Below, piece by piece: positions 33,115 to 44,663 of a stretch of 64,000 nucleotides of DNA. Each line of letters starts with the position of its first letter. Positions within the stretch are counted from its first letter, which is position 1. Location: NCBI GenBank assembly GCA_947397865.1, contig OX377619.1, positions 128,585,622 to 128,649,621 of the forward strand, in the 5' to 3' direction. Source of the stretch: Polietes domitor. Lineage: Eukaryota; Arthropoda; Insecta; Diptera; Muscidae. The notes beneath the pieces are model-generated. The model was given only the letters and a program-made list of their open reading frames with translations. It was not told the DNA's origin and did not search any database. The translations under genes and the position numbers were made by a program.

Positions 33115-33655
33115 TCTTCGAGGCTATTGACGTTTCTAATTAACAAAGGACTCTTTCCTCTTCCTATTTTCTTGTTTTCATTGACGACCTTTTGGATCAG
33201 ACTTTGAATCCAATCTACTCATTCGTGGCTGATAGTACCCTTTGTCATTTTTACTCATTCTATCATAGACCTAATCTCCATGAAATTGAGGACTAAGCAT
33301 TCAAGTGTCTACGCTTTTTAAAGTGGTGTATGAAATACTTCATACTCTCTGATCTTATCAATAACTATACACCTCCATCAGACCAAAGATAGAATACTAC
33401 AACCTTATATGGTCGGATGCAGTTATACGCGACTTCCAGGAATTCCCACCAATTTGTAGTCAATTTTACAGCCGGCCGTACTACACATTACAGAGCGAAT
33501 TCGTTCTTCGCCCGTACTATCCGTATGTGGAATCGGCTTCTGGCAGATAATAAAGCTATACAGAAATTCAATATAGAAGCCAACAATCACTTCTCCCTCA
33601 TTCCTCCTTCAAATACCCTATCTTCCTTCCGCCAACGCAATGCACTGCATTAATA
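33115..33655 (+). pseudogene. Non-LTR retrotransposon reverse transcriptase fragment with mutated catalytic box
   Basis: In one frame from about 33184: IDDLLDQTLNPIYS then FVADSTLCHFYSFYHRPNLH (expected FADDST, the RT catalytic box; here Ala replaces the first Asp). A shifted frame reads FLKWCMKYFILSDLINNYTP at about 33310-33385. The C-terminal block, VQLYATSRNSHQFVVNF, AGRTTHYRANSFFARTIRMW and NRLLADNKAIQKFNI, runs 33417-33650. It extends further upstream than the copy at 4400-5065, which lacks the catalytic box. A stop follows HEIED and frames change at least twice. Same LINE family by the conserved FFART.RMWNRL motif; clade not assigned. Confidence 0.78.
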
Positions 33656-34872
33656 GAGGACATCCCCTGAGTCTTGGTTCAGTGGAAAAAAGTGAATTAA
33701 AAAACTTCGATATAAAAGTTAAATATAAGTAGTTGAACATAAGTAAAATAAACCTATCACATTTTCTTGGCAAGGCACTGTAAAATCGAAAACAAGTGGA
33801 GAGAGAGACAATCGAAATGCACACAACATAAAAGTACCAACTCGTGTGTAACTGGAAGAGCCCACCGATGCAACATGTGCGACAAATATGAATAAAAGGG
33901 GGCCACGCCACCACCAGTGCCAATTTCACCACAGTGTGATTTTAACCGCGATCGCGTTAAGAGAGCGATTTTTAGCGCGAATCATCATTTGCCCGAATAT
34001 TGCCCATACTTTGATTTGTTCTTTTCAAATTGTTGTCTTTTCTCTCTTCTTCTTTAACATCGCGTGTTTTTCTATTTTGTCGCCGCCTTTAAGCAAATAC
34101 TTGAGAAAATAATTTATTGTGATAAAAGTGGAGTTTAATATGCAGGGTTAGTTTAACTGGATAAGTAAAATTGAAATGTATTAATGGATTGTAGTCCTTT
34201 TCAAAAATACTCAGTGATAATCGTACGAACCGCAGAAATAACCGATCGATTTAAAACTGAAATTCAATATAAACGGCGGTTAACGTAAGAGAAGAAGTGC
34301 CACTGGACACTCGCAATGCACTCCATTTGGTGCATCTAGTAATACGTAATACTAAGTGATGCTATCTGTTGTCTGTTGATGCAATAGCAAGTGTAAACAT
34401 GCAACGTAAACATATCCAAATGCATATCACATCATTAATGTTTTGGCCGGCTTTTCTGTGGTGCAGAAGCTGGACAAATATTATTTATTTTTTAGCTTTT
34501 TAATTTTTATAAATCTTTTTGAAATGTGAATGTGTTCATGATTATCCTGGCTATCTTGGTCTAATGCTGCCCTTACCTGTGACTACGGATGAAAGTAATA
34601 GAACTACGAATGGTTTTTCTAAAATGGGGTGACTAATGTTACGTTACATGCGGCATGACTCAGTAATCCTATCATGGGTAGTTTAATTAAGTACTACTGT
34701 TTGGTTGCGCCCTCTTTATGCAGCTAGTAAAACTAAATAATGACAACATGATTATCCCATCACATTAACTTACATCACACAATTAAATTCTTAAACATAC
34801 TATACATGCATACTTTGTATGTCCTTCAGCATCGGATTAAATGTAGAATGTAAATTTGTCATTCGCCTATAT
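33656..34872. other. Unassigned, possibly unique DNA
   Basis: No repeat relative seen elsewhere in the window and no recognised coding region. Base composition is slightly less A/T-rich at 33780-33970. The longest frames are about 75-105 codons without domain signal. Confidence 0.35.
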
Positions 34873-34923
34873 ACAGTACAACCTCGTTTAACACAATCCT
34901 CGATGAATTTAGCATATTTGATT
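34873..34923 (+). mobile_element. Possible pogo-type left end
   Basis: TACAGTACAACCTCGTTTAA at 34873-34892 resembles pogo/Tigger terminal repeats (CAGT...ACCTCG.TTAA). No inverse partner was found before Rep-1 begins at 34924, so only a fragment is proposed. Confidence 0.35.
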
Positions 34924-35683
34924 TTTACACCCTCCACTAGCATAATTGATTGTAACACCTAAAAGGAAACGAGTTGGACCCATCGTTTATTATACAGATC
35001 GGCTTAGAATCACTTTCTGAGTCGATTTAGCAATGCCCGTCTGTCTGTCCATCTATTGTTGTAATAAAATTACGGGTCGCAATTATTGTCCGAGCATAAC
35101 AAAAATTGCCACAGTTTTGTGGATCAAGGACACTATACAATTTAAAGCAAATCGATTCAGATTTAGATATAGGCCCCATACAAATGTCGCTCGCGATGTT
35201 ACTCTTTCCGCTCTAGAAACCACATATTTTAATGGCTTTTCTTCAAATTTGGCACAACACCTTATAATCCAACTGGTAGCACCTTTGGTGAAAGCCAGTA
35301 AGATCGGTTCAGATTTAAATATAACCGCTGTACAAATGATGCTCCTGGTATGACATTCTTCAATCTAGAAACCACATATTTGACTCAATTTTCCTTAAAT
35401 TTTGCATAACATTATAATCCAGCTAACAATATCAATGGTGGAAGTGGATAAGATCGGTTCAGATTTAGATATAGCCCCCATACAAATGTTGCTCCCAAAT
35501 GTTTATCTGATTATATTTTACCTTGAAACATACATTATGAGAGTGGGCCACAATGGTCGATGATTAGTACCCATAGAAAAATCCTTCCTGATTTCACTTT
35601 TTTACCGATTTGCAATGGGGTAGGAAGTGGAGGGTATCATATAGTCGGCCTCGTCCGACTTTAGTCTTTCCTTACTTGTTTCT
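34924..35683 (+). mobile_element. Rep-1 copy with head, units and tail
   Basis: Head TACACCCTCCACTAG, GATTGTAACACCTAAAAGG, GAGTCGATTTAGCAATGCCC; units with GATTCAGATTTAGATATAGG and GGTTCAGATTTAAATATAAC; tail TATCATATAGTCGGCCTCGT then CCGACTTTAGTCTTTCCTTA and CTTGTTT. A good mid-length example for a consensus. Confidence 0.78.
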
Positions 35684-35699
35684 ATCGAAGTCTTGAATA

Positions 35700-36283
35700 T
35701 TAAATTGTGGAACGTGTCTGGATTATATTATACTTAATTTCAGTGATGTTAGATTTTTTTATAAATTTGTTTGGTCGTGTCAAATATTTTATATATTTTT
35801 GTCTGAAAGAAAACTCCCGATACCACAATAATATGGAGATATTGGTGACACAAGGCAACCGACGAAGAGTTCGACCAAATACATCGCGAAAACTAGTATA
35901 ATCGGAGGCACTTGAAGGAGAACGTAGTTGGAGAGAAATAACATCAGTATTATTACATAGATTTGAGACTTCAGAAATATATAGAATATTTTTGAAACTG
36001 TTCAAATGTTCATTAGTTGCTTTAATCGATATCTCTGCATAACTTTTTAATAGTTTGCTTGCAGCTATTTCAAAAAATATCAATCGGCACTGAAAGAGAT
36101 TTAGCGTTGAAATCCGGTTCCGAACAGGACTATTGGGAGAAATCCCCAATGTATAATGCCAGATGAACCACCACTCGGGGAGCGGTGAACAAAATATAAG
36201 TTCCGATCTTCAATGGCATAGTCATATCCGCCATCATATTCTTGAAAATCAAAAGTCACATACCAAATGATATTCGAGCTCAA
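35700..36283 (-). pseudogene. Unassigned coding-like remnant, two overlapping frames
   Basis: The minus strand is open in one frame from 36283 to 36101 (WYVTFDFQEYDGGYDYAIED, then NLYFVHRSPSGGSSGIIHWG) and in an overlapping frame from 36149 to 35700 for 149 codons (ATNEHLNSFKNILYISEVSN, DVFGRTLRRLPCVTNISILL). The composition is balanced and protein-like. Neither frame begins with ATG. One frameshift near 36120 would join them. No domain recognised. It could be a host exon, a captured gene or an old viral-like insertion; I cannot decide among these. Confidence 0.3.
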
Positions 36284-36436
36284 TGAAATTTAGCAGTGTG
36301 AGATTTTTGTCAAATGACGGATGAATTGACGAATTCTTTTTGTGAAAAGTTTTGAATCTTTTTCTTGTAAAATTACATCAGATCTATTGCCAACTAACTT
36401 GCATCTTTGAAATATCTCATAGAATTTTAAAATAAA
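36284..36436. other. Short unassigned AT-rich spacer
   Basis: Nothing recognised. Confidence 0.3.
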
Positions 36437-37196
36437 ACAGTAAGGAAGGACTAAAATCGGGCGGGGCCGACTATATGATTAATTTAATTCTATGAAAAAA
36501 GTGAAATCGGTTCTATATCAGGTGAAATGTAACGTGTTCTGTCATATTAAATCAAAATCTGTAAAGGCTTAAATCGGGAAGGACAGTTGTATGGCGGATA
36601 TATTAAAACCTCAAACGATTTGACTAATTTTCACCATATACAATGTTTATAAGTGATAAATCGTCTTAGATTGGCTCAGAATCACTTTCTGAGTCGATTT
36701 AGCCATGTCCGTCTGTATGCCCGTCCGTCCTTCCGTTCATCTATTCTTGTTATCAAAGTACAGGTCGTAATTATTATCCGATCCTAACAAAAATTGGTAA
36801 AGTAAGTATTGCAGGATTTATTTAGATTTATGTAGATATAGATATAGCAACCACACAAATGTCGTTTCGATGTGAACTTTTCCGCTCTAGACACCACATA
36901 TGTTACTCGATTTGATTCAAATTTGACACAGTGCCTTATAATCTTATTAGAAATATCTGTGGTGAAAGTAGGTCAAATCGGTTCAGATTTAGGAATAGCT
37001 TCCATACAAATTTTGCTTTTGATTTGACTTTTTCCGCTCTAGAAACCAGATATTTAAACCGATTTTCTTCAAATTTGGCACAACACCTTATTTTTCAACA
37101 AGAAACATCTACTGTGAAAATATTTAGATATAGCTCCCATTCAAATTTAGAAAGTGGAGCGGCCCCGCCCGACTGCAGCCTCTCCCTACTTGTTAA
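36437..37196. mobile_element. Two Rep-1 halves in inverted arrangement
   Basis: 36437-36660 is a minus-strand tail (CAGTAAGGAAGGACTAAAAT, CGGGCGGGGCCGACTATATG). At about 36660 it joins a plus-strand head (TCAGAATCACTTTCTGAGTC, GATTTAGCCATGTCCGTC), units, and a plus-strand tail ending GACTGCAGCCTCTCCCTACT then TGTT at 37196. The composite has tails at both ends, facing outward. Confidence 0.65.
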
Positions 37197-37600
37197 TTTT
37201 TTAGTTCGGTACAGGTATTTTTATTCAAAAATACATTTAGTTGTGAGTACAACGATTCTTTGTTTTTTTAAAAAATCCGTCGGCAATTGACTGAGATATA
37301 GAAGTTTTCACTAAAACTTAGTTTTTGCAAAAATGCAAGAGTTTAACGAAAACAATTGAAAAGGCGTTAAGTTCTGTTGTCGTTTGATTGGTACTATTTG
37401 CATTCCTTTTTTGTCTAATTTAACCCTCTAAAAGTATGAATTGAAAAATTGATTTTTTGTATTTGTTCACGCTATAATAGAAATGTTCTAAAATAGTCTA
37501 AAATTTTTAGTTATTACAAGGCGGAAATTAAAAAAATGCTAAATACTCAAAATATTAGTCGATAATTTGAGACTTTGTTGGGGAAAAATGTTTCCTTCTT
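37197..37600. other. Unassigned AT-rich DNA
   Basis: Nothing recognised apart from short poly-A/T tracts. Confidence 0.3.
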
Positions 37601-37982
37601 GACCGCATAGACGCATATGTGGAAAAATTTCGTTCATCTTAGAATTTTACAACGTCCTAGAATATACATATTTTATGGGGTCTCCGATGAATATTTCCGA
37701 CGGAAAAGAGTCATTTTACAAAAATTGGCCGAAGGTTACAGATGACTAAAATAGTATCAATTTTTGTAAAAAGAAGACGTTCAAAACGGAAGATGAATAA
37801 AATTGGTACGATGAAATGGTGGTATGAAATTCGATGTGTACATTCCTCATAAAATAAAATAACTTTTAGAAAGTAGTACCCTTTAGGGAGAAACGTACAG
37901 AAAGGGAATAAAAACCAACCAACAGAATAATGAAATTTGGTGTATACTCCGTGCTTACTTCGTTAACGCCTTTTTACTTGTT
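37601..37982 (+). mobile_element. Rearranged Rep-2 scrap
   Basis: 37640-37700 is an inverted head piece (ATGGGGTCTCCGATGAATAT). 37790-37982 is a plus-strand unit and tail (GGTATGAAATTCGATGTGTA, then CGTTAACGCCTTTTTACTTG). Confidence 0.5.
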
Positions 37983-38169
37983 AAAAACCCTTTACTAATT
38001 GTCTAAGTTGTTGATGTTTCCATTAAAATGTAATTTATGGTTGATCATTCAAGTTCATTTCTCTCATAATTTTACTAGATACTAGATTCAATACGAAAAC
38101 TTATTAAAACTGAAAGGAATGATAAATAATACAAGATATAACTAAATAAATTAATATTATTTATTATTT

Positions 38170-39244
38170 GAACTGGGATATTGTCCTGGCTCAAGACCAT
38201 TTTGCTTCTATATTTAATAGAATGCAAATTTATTTACAAATGGCATGGTGACATTTATTACTTGGCTGCAGACTACCACGATCATGATTTCGACCATGTC
38301 AAAAGTCTTTTCAAGTGGCTTCGCAGCGACTTTTCAACATCAAACCCGGCCTCTATAAGGAGATGATTCACACAAACGAACGAGAATCACAACTCACTTG
38401 CCGAATTTGCGTTTAAAAAAATCGCACCAAGTAATAAAGCACACATGCCATCTTACAAGCATCTCATTGAGTTGCATATGTAAGTATGTGTATATGCAGG
38501 TATAGTTACCCAGCAATACTTCTGCCGTGCCAACGCTCATTTGTTTTAGTTTTTTCGTTTGCATTTTTTTGGTCTGTAATCAATATTTGATTTGAACTGG
38601 GATATTGTCCTGGCTCAAGACCATTTTGCTTCTATATTTAATAGAATGCAAATTTATTTACAAATGGCATGGTGACATTTATTACTTGGCTGCAGACTAC
38701 CACGATCATGATTTCGACCATGTCAAAAGTCTTTTCAAGTGGCTTCGCAGCGACTTTTCAACATCAAACCCGGCCTCTATAAGGAGATGATTCACACAAA
38801 CGAACGAGAATCACAACTCACTTGCCGAATTTGCGTTTAAAAAAATCGCACCAAGTAATAAAGCACACATGCCATCTTACAAGCATCTCATTGAGTTGCA
38901 TATGTAAGTATGTGTATATGCAGGTATAGTTACCCAGCAATACTTCTGCCGTGCCAACGCTCATTTGTTTTAGTTTTTTCGTTTGCATTTTTTTGGTCTG
39001 TAATCAATATTTGATTTGAACTGGGATATTGTCCTGGCTCAAGACCATTTTGCTTCTATATTTAATAGAATGCAAATTTATTTACAAATGGCATGGTGAC
39101 ATTTATTACTTGGCTGCAGACTACCACGATCATGATTTCGACCATGTCAAAAGTCTTTTCAAGTGGCTTCGCAGCGACTTTTCAACATCAAACCCGGCCT
39201 CTATAAGGAGATGATTCACACAAACGAACGAGAATCACAACTCA
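38170..39244 (+). repeat. Rep-424 tandem array, 2.5 copies of 424 bp
   Basis: Two full copies (38170-38593, 38594-39017) and a partial one (39018-39244) with no difference found by eye. Each contains GAACTGGGATATTGTCCTGG, CAAATGGCATGGTGACATTT, CGACTTTTCAACATCAAACC and CATATGTAAGTATGTGTATA. A 60-codon open frame recurs in each copy, but its upstream in-frame stop is followed by no ATG, so it is not a credible CDS. TTTATTATTT flanks the array on both sides (38160-38169, 39245-39254), possibly a target duplication, though the motif is simple. A single diverged unit lies at 59173-61416. Identical copies mean a recent duplication or an assembly artefact. Confidence 0.92.
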
Positions 39245-39254
39245 TTTATTATTT

Positions 39255-40532
39255 ATAAATAAACCAAAGGCATATATTCTTTTTGAGGAATTAACCTTCG
39301 CCTTACCAATACCCACCCGGGTGACCATTTCAGTTTGATGTCTTTATGGGTAAACGATGTATATAAAACACTTTGGTAAGATGAAGGTTAATCATGGATC
39401 TATTTATGTTTGACAAGCGAATTTCTAGAAATCATTTTGGGATTATCTTCTATAAAACAGCACTCGAAAAATGACTACAAGTTACGATCTTTGATCTCTT
39501 AACTCCTTTTAAAATATTCAATCACAATATGCGTTCGCAGAAAAAAGTTAATCTGAAAATGTCAGTGTCAATTCTCATTTAATTGGAAATTATTTTCTGG
39601 CACTTCATTGAATTGACAAAATCGCAACGACAAGCGCGTCATCTTACCATAACCTCAATTATGCGATACCGAGTGTAGTGCGACGGTAAGAATAGCAATT
39701 AACGACATACAACTTTTCTAGTCAATGTGTGAATTCTACATCGAATGAATATGAACAATATTTTCACTAAACGGCTTCTTTGAATTTTTTGTGATTTTTT
39801 TAATTGAGTCCGCACTTTATTTCTTCCGTGTTCCTTAACGCATCTCGTTTTGTTATAAAAGAAAGTTCATGCACGGCAATAGAAACTACGTTTATGGAAA
39901 ATTCTTCAACTGTTATTGAAAAAGTAAAGCGTTTGCAATAAACGACCTCCGAATGTTTTTACTGTGCAGCCAAATCTTATTATAATTATGAAGCAGAATA
40001 GTACGCTCTTCATAAAAAATGTATAGGATTTTGGAGAGGAGAGAACATGCAAAGATCACTTAGCTCATGTGAAAAATACGGTTAAGTAAAATTCATTCGC
40101 ATTTTTTAATATTAATTAATAATATAGATAATAAAAAAATAACACCTGTCAACGAAAACAAATTTTTGATTGGGTTTCTATTTTAAGCCATAAATTGCGT
40201 AGCTAGACATCGAAATACATAAAAATATTTATTCTTAGCATTAAACGTTTGAAGATTTTAATCGATTTTACTATCATCTCTTGGCACTCTATACAAAAGT
40301 GTATAGAGGTACATATTTCTCGTCTGGAGCTCAGTTGTGGGTGTTTATTGATCTATCACAGCGGTAACAAACATTCTCGTGCATTATAGATGTACAAAAT
40401 GACGCAATATGAACAATTTGAATCAATTTGTGATATTCTGAAACTTTCGAAGGATTATTAAAGGATTCTTTCCCAAATTATGCAACGTGTGGCTAAAATT
40501 TGGTATATTCGTAGAACCAAAATTTAAAAAAA
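39255..40532. other. Unassigned DNA including Rep-4 segment
   Basis: 39545-39830 (CATTTAATTGGAAATTATTT, TTGACAAAATCGCAACGACA, AGTCAATGTGTGAATTC) is similar to 42755-42835 and 46490-46640, a low-copy family here called Rep-4. The rest is AT-rich without recognised features. Confidence 0.45.
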
Positions 40533-41195
40533 GTAAGGAAAGGCAAAAGTCGGACGGAGCCGACTATATAATACACTCCACTTTATATCCTTTTACAATT
40601 CAATACGGTAAAAAGTGAAATCGGGAAGGATTTTTGTATCCTGTAAGTGTATGTTAAATCGGAAAGGACATTTATATTGGGGTAAATTGAAACCTGGAAC
40701 GATGTGAACCGCTTGGTGAGTTTATAGGTGAAATATAATATGTAAAGTTTGGCCAAAATCGGTTAAACATTTAGGAGCAATTTGTATTGGGTCTATCATT
40801 TGTATTGGGTCTATCTCCAAATCTGAACAGATCTTACCCACTTTCACCATAGGTCTTTTTAATTGGATTATAGGATATTGTGCCAATTTTAAAGAAAATG
40901 GGGTACAATATGTGGTCTCTAGAGCGGAAAAAGTCAAATCGAGACATTCGTATGGTGGCTATATCTAAATCTGAACCGATTAAATAGTGTTCGTCCTTGA
41001 TCCACAAAAATTACTTGTGCCTATTTTGTTAAGATCGGACTGTAATTGCGACCTGTAATTTGATTTTAACAATAGATGGACAGACAGACGGACATTGCTA
41101 AATTGACTCAGAAAGTGATTCTAAGCCGATCTGTGTAATAAACGATAGGTCTAACTCGTTTCCTTTTGGGTGTTACAAACAAATGCACAAATATA
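40533..41195 (-). mobile_element. Rep-1 copy
   Basis: Inverse tail (AAGTAAGGAAAGGCAAAAGT, CGGACGGAGCCGACTATATA), units reading on the minus strand as TTTCCGCTCTAGAGACCACA, and a head with TGTCTGTCCATCTATTG and AATGATTCTAAGCC-like blocks ending at GGGTGTTACAAACAAATGCA. Near-complete. Confidence 0.75.
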
Positions 41196-41474
41196 ATGGT
41201 TACCAAATAATGGTTCTTCGGAAACGACAGAGCAGATAATCGTAAAAGAATTATGATTAAAAGCTTTTAAATTATGAATTGTCGACCGTCCCATGATCAT
41301 CTGGACCAATTTAAGGACAGTATGGGTGCATATTCAGAACAGTAAGGAGATAGCTTTCAATAAGATGAGAAGGACTTTACCAAGGCCAATACACCGATAT
41401 TGGAAACTGAATTTGGGGTTTAGTAGGGGAAAGTCTATGCAAACATAGAAAAATTACTGAAAATTTTCATTTTT
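41196..41474. other. Spacer without recognised features
   Basis: No repeat or coding signal seen. Confidence 0.3.
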
Positions 41475-42330
41475 ATACCCTCTACCTTCAGGATGGGGGT
41501 ATACTAACTATGTCATTCCGTTTGTAACACCTTGAAATATCGACCTGAGACCCTATAAAGTATATATATTCTTGATCGTCATAAAAATTTCTAATACGAT
41601 CTAGCCATGTCCTTCCGTCTGTTGAAAGCACGCTAGCATCTAAACGAAAGGAGCTAGGACGTCCACATGTTCCATAAATGATGGGATTGCAACTTCGCGA
41701 AATCGGTCCAAAGGGTAAAAATATTCCCTCACAAGGACTGAAAATACCCATAATAACCAATAATATTTTTGATTATTTAAGCTTTTTTTTTAATATGTCT
41801 GCTTGTACTCTTGATATTGGGTATGCGCATTCCCCTATAACAAAAACGTCCACGATAAAGCGTTTCTTATTAGTAGGGGGCTGAAATCGGCCAAAAAGGG
41901 ATTAAAATGATATCTATAAAAGGACAATACGTAACAATTGGAAAAACGTAATTTGAGTAGATAAATATTTTTTTCTAAACTCATACTTTAAGGGGTAAAA
42001 TGGGAATAGAGGTATACAAATGGTACCAACCAAACGGCTGCACCTAAAATAATGAAAATCGGTGTGTACATTCTTCTGATTTCGTAGAAACGTATATTAA
42101 AGGGATTTTGCGAAATTCGTACTTATTGGGGTTAAAATGGAAAAAAGGGATACAAGTTGTACCACCCAAATGACCGCAGCTAGAGTCATGAAACTCGGAA
42201 TATACATTCCTCTGACTGCGTAGACACAAAAAATAAGAACTTTTTTTCAAATTTGTACTTTCTAGGTTTAGAATGGGAACAGAAGGATAAAAACGAGTAG
42301 TACCATCTATGGGAAATTTCACACACAGAT
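41475..42330 (+). mobile_element. Rep-2 copy
   Basis: Head TATACCCTCTACCTTCAGGA, GTCATTCCGTTTGTAACACC, GACCCTATAAAGTATATATA; intermediate block with CAAGGACTGAAAATACCCAT and CTTGATATTGGGTATGCGCA; three units (ACAAATGGTACCAACCAAAC, GTACTTATTGGGGTTAAAAT). No tail. Useful for a Rep-2 head consensus. Confidence 0.75.
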
Positions 42331-42514
42331 TCTTGTTTTATTCGATAACACAAACAAGAAAATTAGTATCACTTCCTAGGGTTTTTAGGCTATATACTCT
42401 ATTATATAGTAATTTCATGTGATGCGATCCCACAAATTTTGCTTTTTCTCTTCGAAATGAAACTTTCCAAACTCTGCAATTCCCGATTTTCAAAAAATAA
42501 GAAACTGTAGACAC

Positions 42515-42660
42515 TAGAGATGGGCGCGTAAGTGATTATTGGCTGACGTTCTCAACGCTCACGAATAAAAAAATTAATCACGCACGAAGATTTTTTCGTT
42601 CCTCACATTCACGCACGCAGTAAAATAAATTTTGCTCACGATCACGCGTGAAAAAAAATG
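42515..42660 (+). mobile_element. hAT-like terminus, left orphan end
   Basis: TAGAGATGGGCGCGTAAGTG fits the hAT TIR pattern YAGNGNTGGGC. Subterminal CACGATCACGCG and TCACGCACG motifs repeat. The best inverse match is 53390-53510 (11 kb away), but the 8 bp outside the two ends differ (GTAGACAC versus GTTAGAAT), so they are unlikely to be one element. Confidence 0.6.
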
Positions 42661-42699
42661 TTAGTCAAAATTATAAACTTCTAAAATAGCACTCAATTA

Positions 42700-42869
42700 G
42701 AATTTTGACTAAAACTTTAGTCAAAAACACAACATTTTCTAATTACTCATTTAATTGGAAGTTATTCTCTGACACTTCATAAAATTGATAAAATCGCAAC
42801 AGCGCTTGTCGTCTTTTTATATGAGATTTTTCTTTATTGAGTTTATGCCAAAATTGTATTTATTGAGAA
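42700..42869 (+). repeat. Rep-4 segment, left of Helitron B
   Basis: TCATTTAATTGGAAGTTATT and AAAATCGCAACAGCGC resemble 39580-39640. It breaks at the Helitron B end, and its continuation appears at about 46490 after Helitron B, Rep-1 and a mariner. Confidence 0.5.
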
Positions 42870-44655
42870 CTAGCTGACCCGACAGAAACTTTCCTGTCCA
42901 TATTTTAATTAGTTTATTTGTGATTGTTGTGTGGATATGGAAGAGCTATTTTAAACGTTTAAACTGAATTTAAATAAAAACTACTTATCAGTGATCATTG
43001 TATCCATTTTTGCTGTCATAGATATTCAATTTAAGAATACGGCCGTGGATATTCAACATGCAAGATATTCATCTTTTGGCACTGTACTGCTGGAAATGTA
43101 TGCACGTTCGCTAAACTTGATTTTAAACAATGTTAAATCAACGGGGAATATAATGCAGAATGTAAAGATCGATTTTTCCATCAACAATTTACAACAATTG
43201 TTTTGAAAATAATTATGGAGATTAATCGTTCTGCAAATCGAAGTGCTTGATCATTATTTCGTTAATTTGCATATTGAGCGGCAACTTGAGTGCTGAATGA
43301 GCTAATAGTCTTTCAACAAATTAGCTGCAATTCCCCTCATTGGGAATTGAATTCTTCAAGAGAATCAAATTCTATGTGATCATGAAGAAATTCACTCCAG
43401 TTCCATCTTTCGAACGTTTATTGCCGATTTAATAGCGGAACGTTTGTCAGAATTGATTCTCGACATGGTATTTTGGTCGGAATCATTGGGATAGGGCTGT
43501 CAGAACATGTTTGAATAATATTTGGGAACACCTAACATAGTACAATTTACACTTCTCCGAATCGATCAAAACGTTGTTCATCTCAGATGGAGTTTTGTCA
43601 CATTCATTGCTCCTGAATCCAGCAGTCTTCCCTCTGTTTCAAACCTGTACAATCAGACATGTCGACTTTATATTTGGTGCACAAATCGAATGGAACAACG
43701 AATGGAAGCATTTTGAGATAATTAGATGAACATTTGTCACGATCTAAACATCTTCGATGGTAAAATCCCAATTAGTGTCGATCTAATGCAACAGTGGAAA
43801 ATACATGAAATACCTGAAACTGGATTTCACTGTTTATTGATGCAAATTGTAATATTCAGGTATTGCGATGTAGAACTGCGTTTGGACGTAGTCATCATTA
43901 TATCATTACAGTCGAAACTCTTTATAACACTCTCCTATATAACGAAGGTTTCTTTATTGCGAATCAATTTTAAGAAATCTGTGTTTTCGTTTTGTTTTCA
44001 GTGTATTTTGATATCCTTATAACGAATTTCCCTATAGCGAATATTTCCTTATAACGAAAATTTTGGGTAAAGGTCATGGTTGGCAAGTAATAAACCGAAT
44101 CTGCCGATATTGCTACGACGTGACCCATATATGGACAACATTCTACATTTAAATGTTTCCGTACCAATTTTTTAAAAGAAAACCGACCTACCAAATAATG
44201 CGCTTGCTTTTCTTGATGTATTGAAGAAAGGTGGAAAATAAATAAAAAGTGTAAAACGAATTTTCCATATAGCGAAGTAATTATTAGGTCCCTTGGAATT
44301 CGTTATTCGATGTTATAGACGATAGTCGATTTGCTTGTTGTAGTGTGTTATCCGCTGTGAAGTACTTTTTTAATATTTTCCATATGTAATGGGATGGAAA
44401 GACGATAGTAAAAGGTTTTACCAGCGAACCAAGCAAAGACGAATCATCAAAATAGGTCGTTCCTATCGCCGAGTATCATAAACGTCCATAAAATATTACG
44501 ACTTTTTGCAATTTGTCAGAATTTTCGGACTTTTCTTTATAATAACCTAAATTTTTGTGTATTAAAAACTTTCGCAGAACAGTTACGAACAGTTTGTAAC
44601 AAAAATCAGCCAAATCGGTTTAGCCGCTCTCAAGTGATGCGATTACCAACGAATA
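42870..44655 (-). mobile_element. Helitron B, copy 1, 5' end lost
   Basis: On the minus strand the 3' end is a hairpin GACAGGAAAGTTTCTGTC then GGGTCAG and CTAG before T (plus-strand 42870). The 5' part (44560-44655) matches 58260-58330, but the last bases are replaced by the Rep-1 starting at 44664. The interior holds a helicase scrap, AHSALKLPLNMQ (minus strand, 43304-43266), the block after motif Ia in Helitron helicases, and a pogo-like insert at 43909-44340. Otherwise it is heavily decayed. Confidence 0.75.
43909..44340 (+). mobile_element. Possible pogo-like fragment
   Basis: Starts CAGTCGAAACTCTTTATAAC after TA, and contains repeated TTATAACGAA, TATAGCGAA motifs typical of pogo/Tigger subterminal regions. 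A matching right end is not clear (GAATTCGTTATTCGATGTTA at about 44297 is a weak candidate). Confidence 0.45.
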
Positions 44656-44663
44656 TCATTTCA

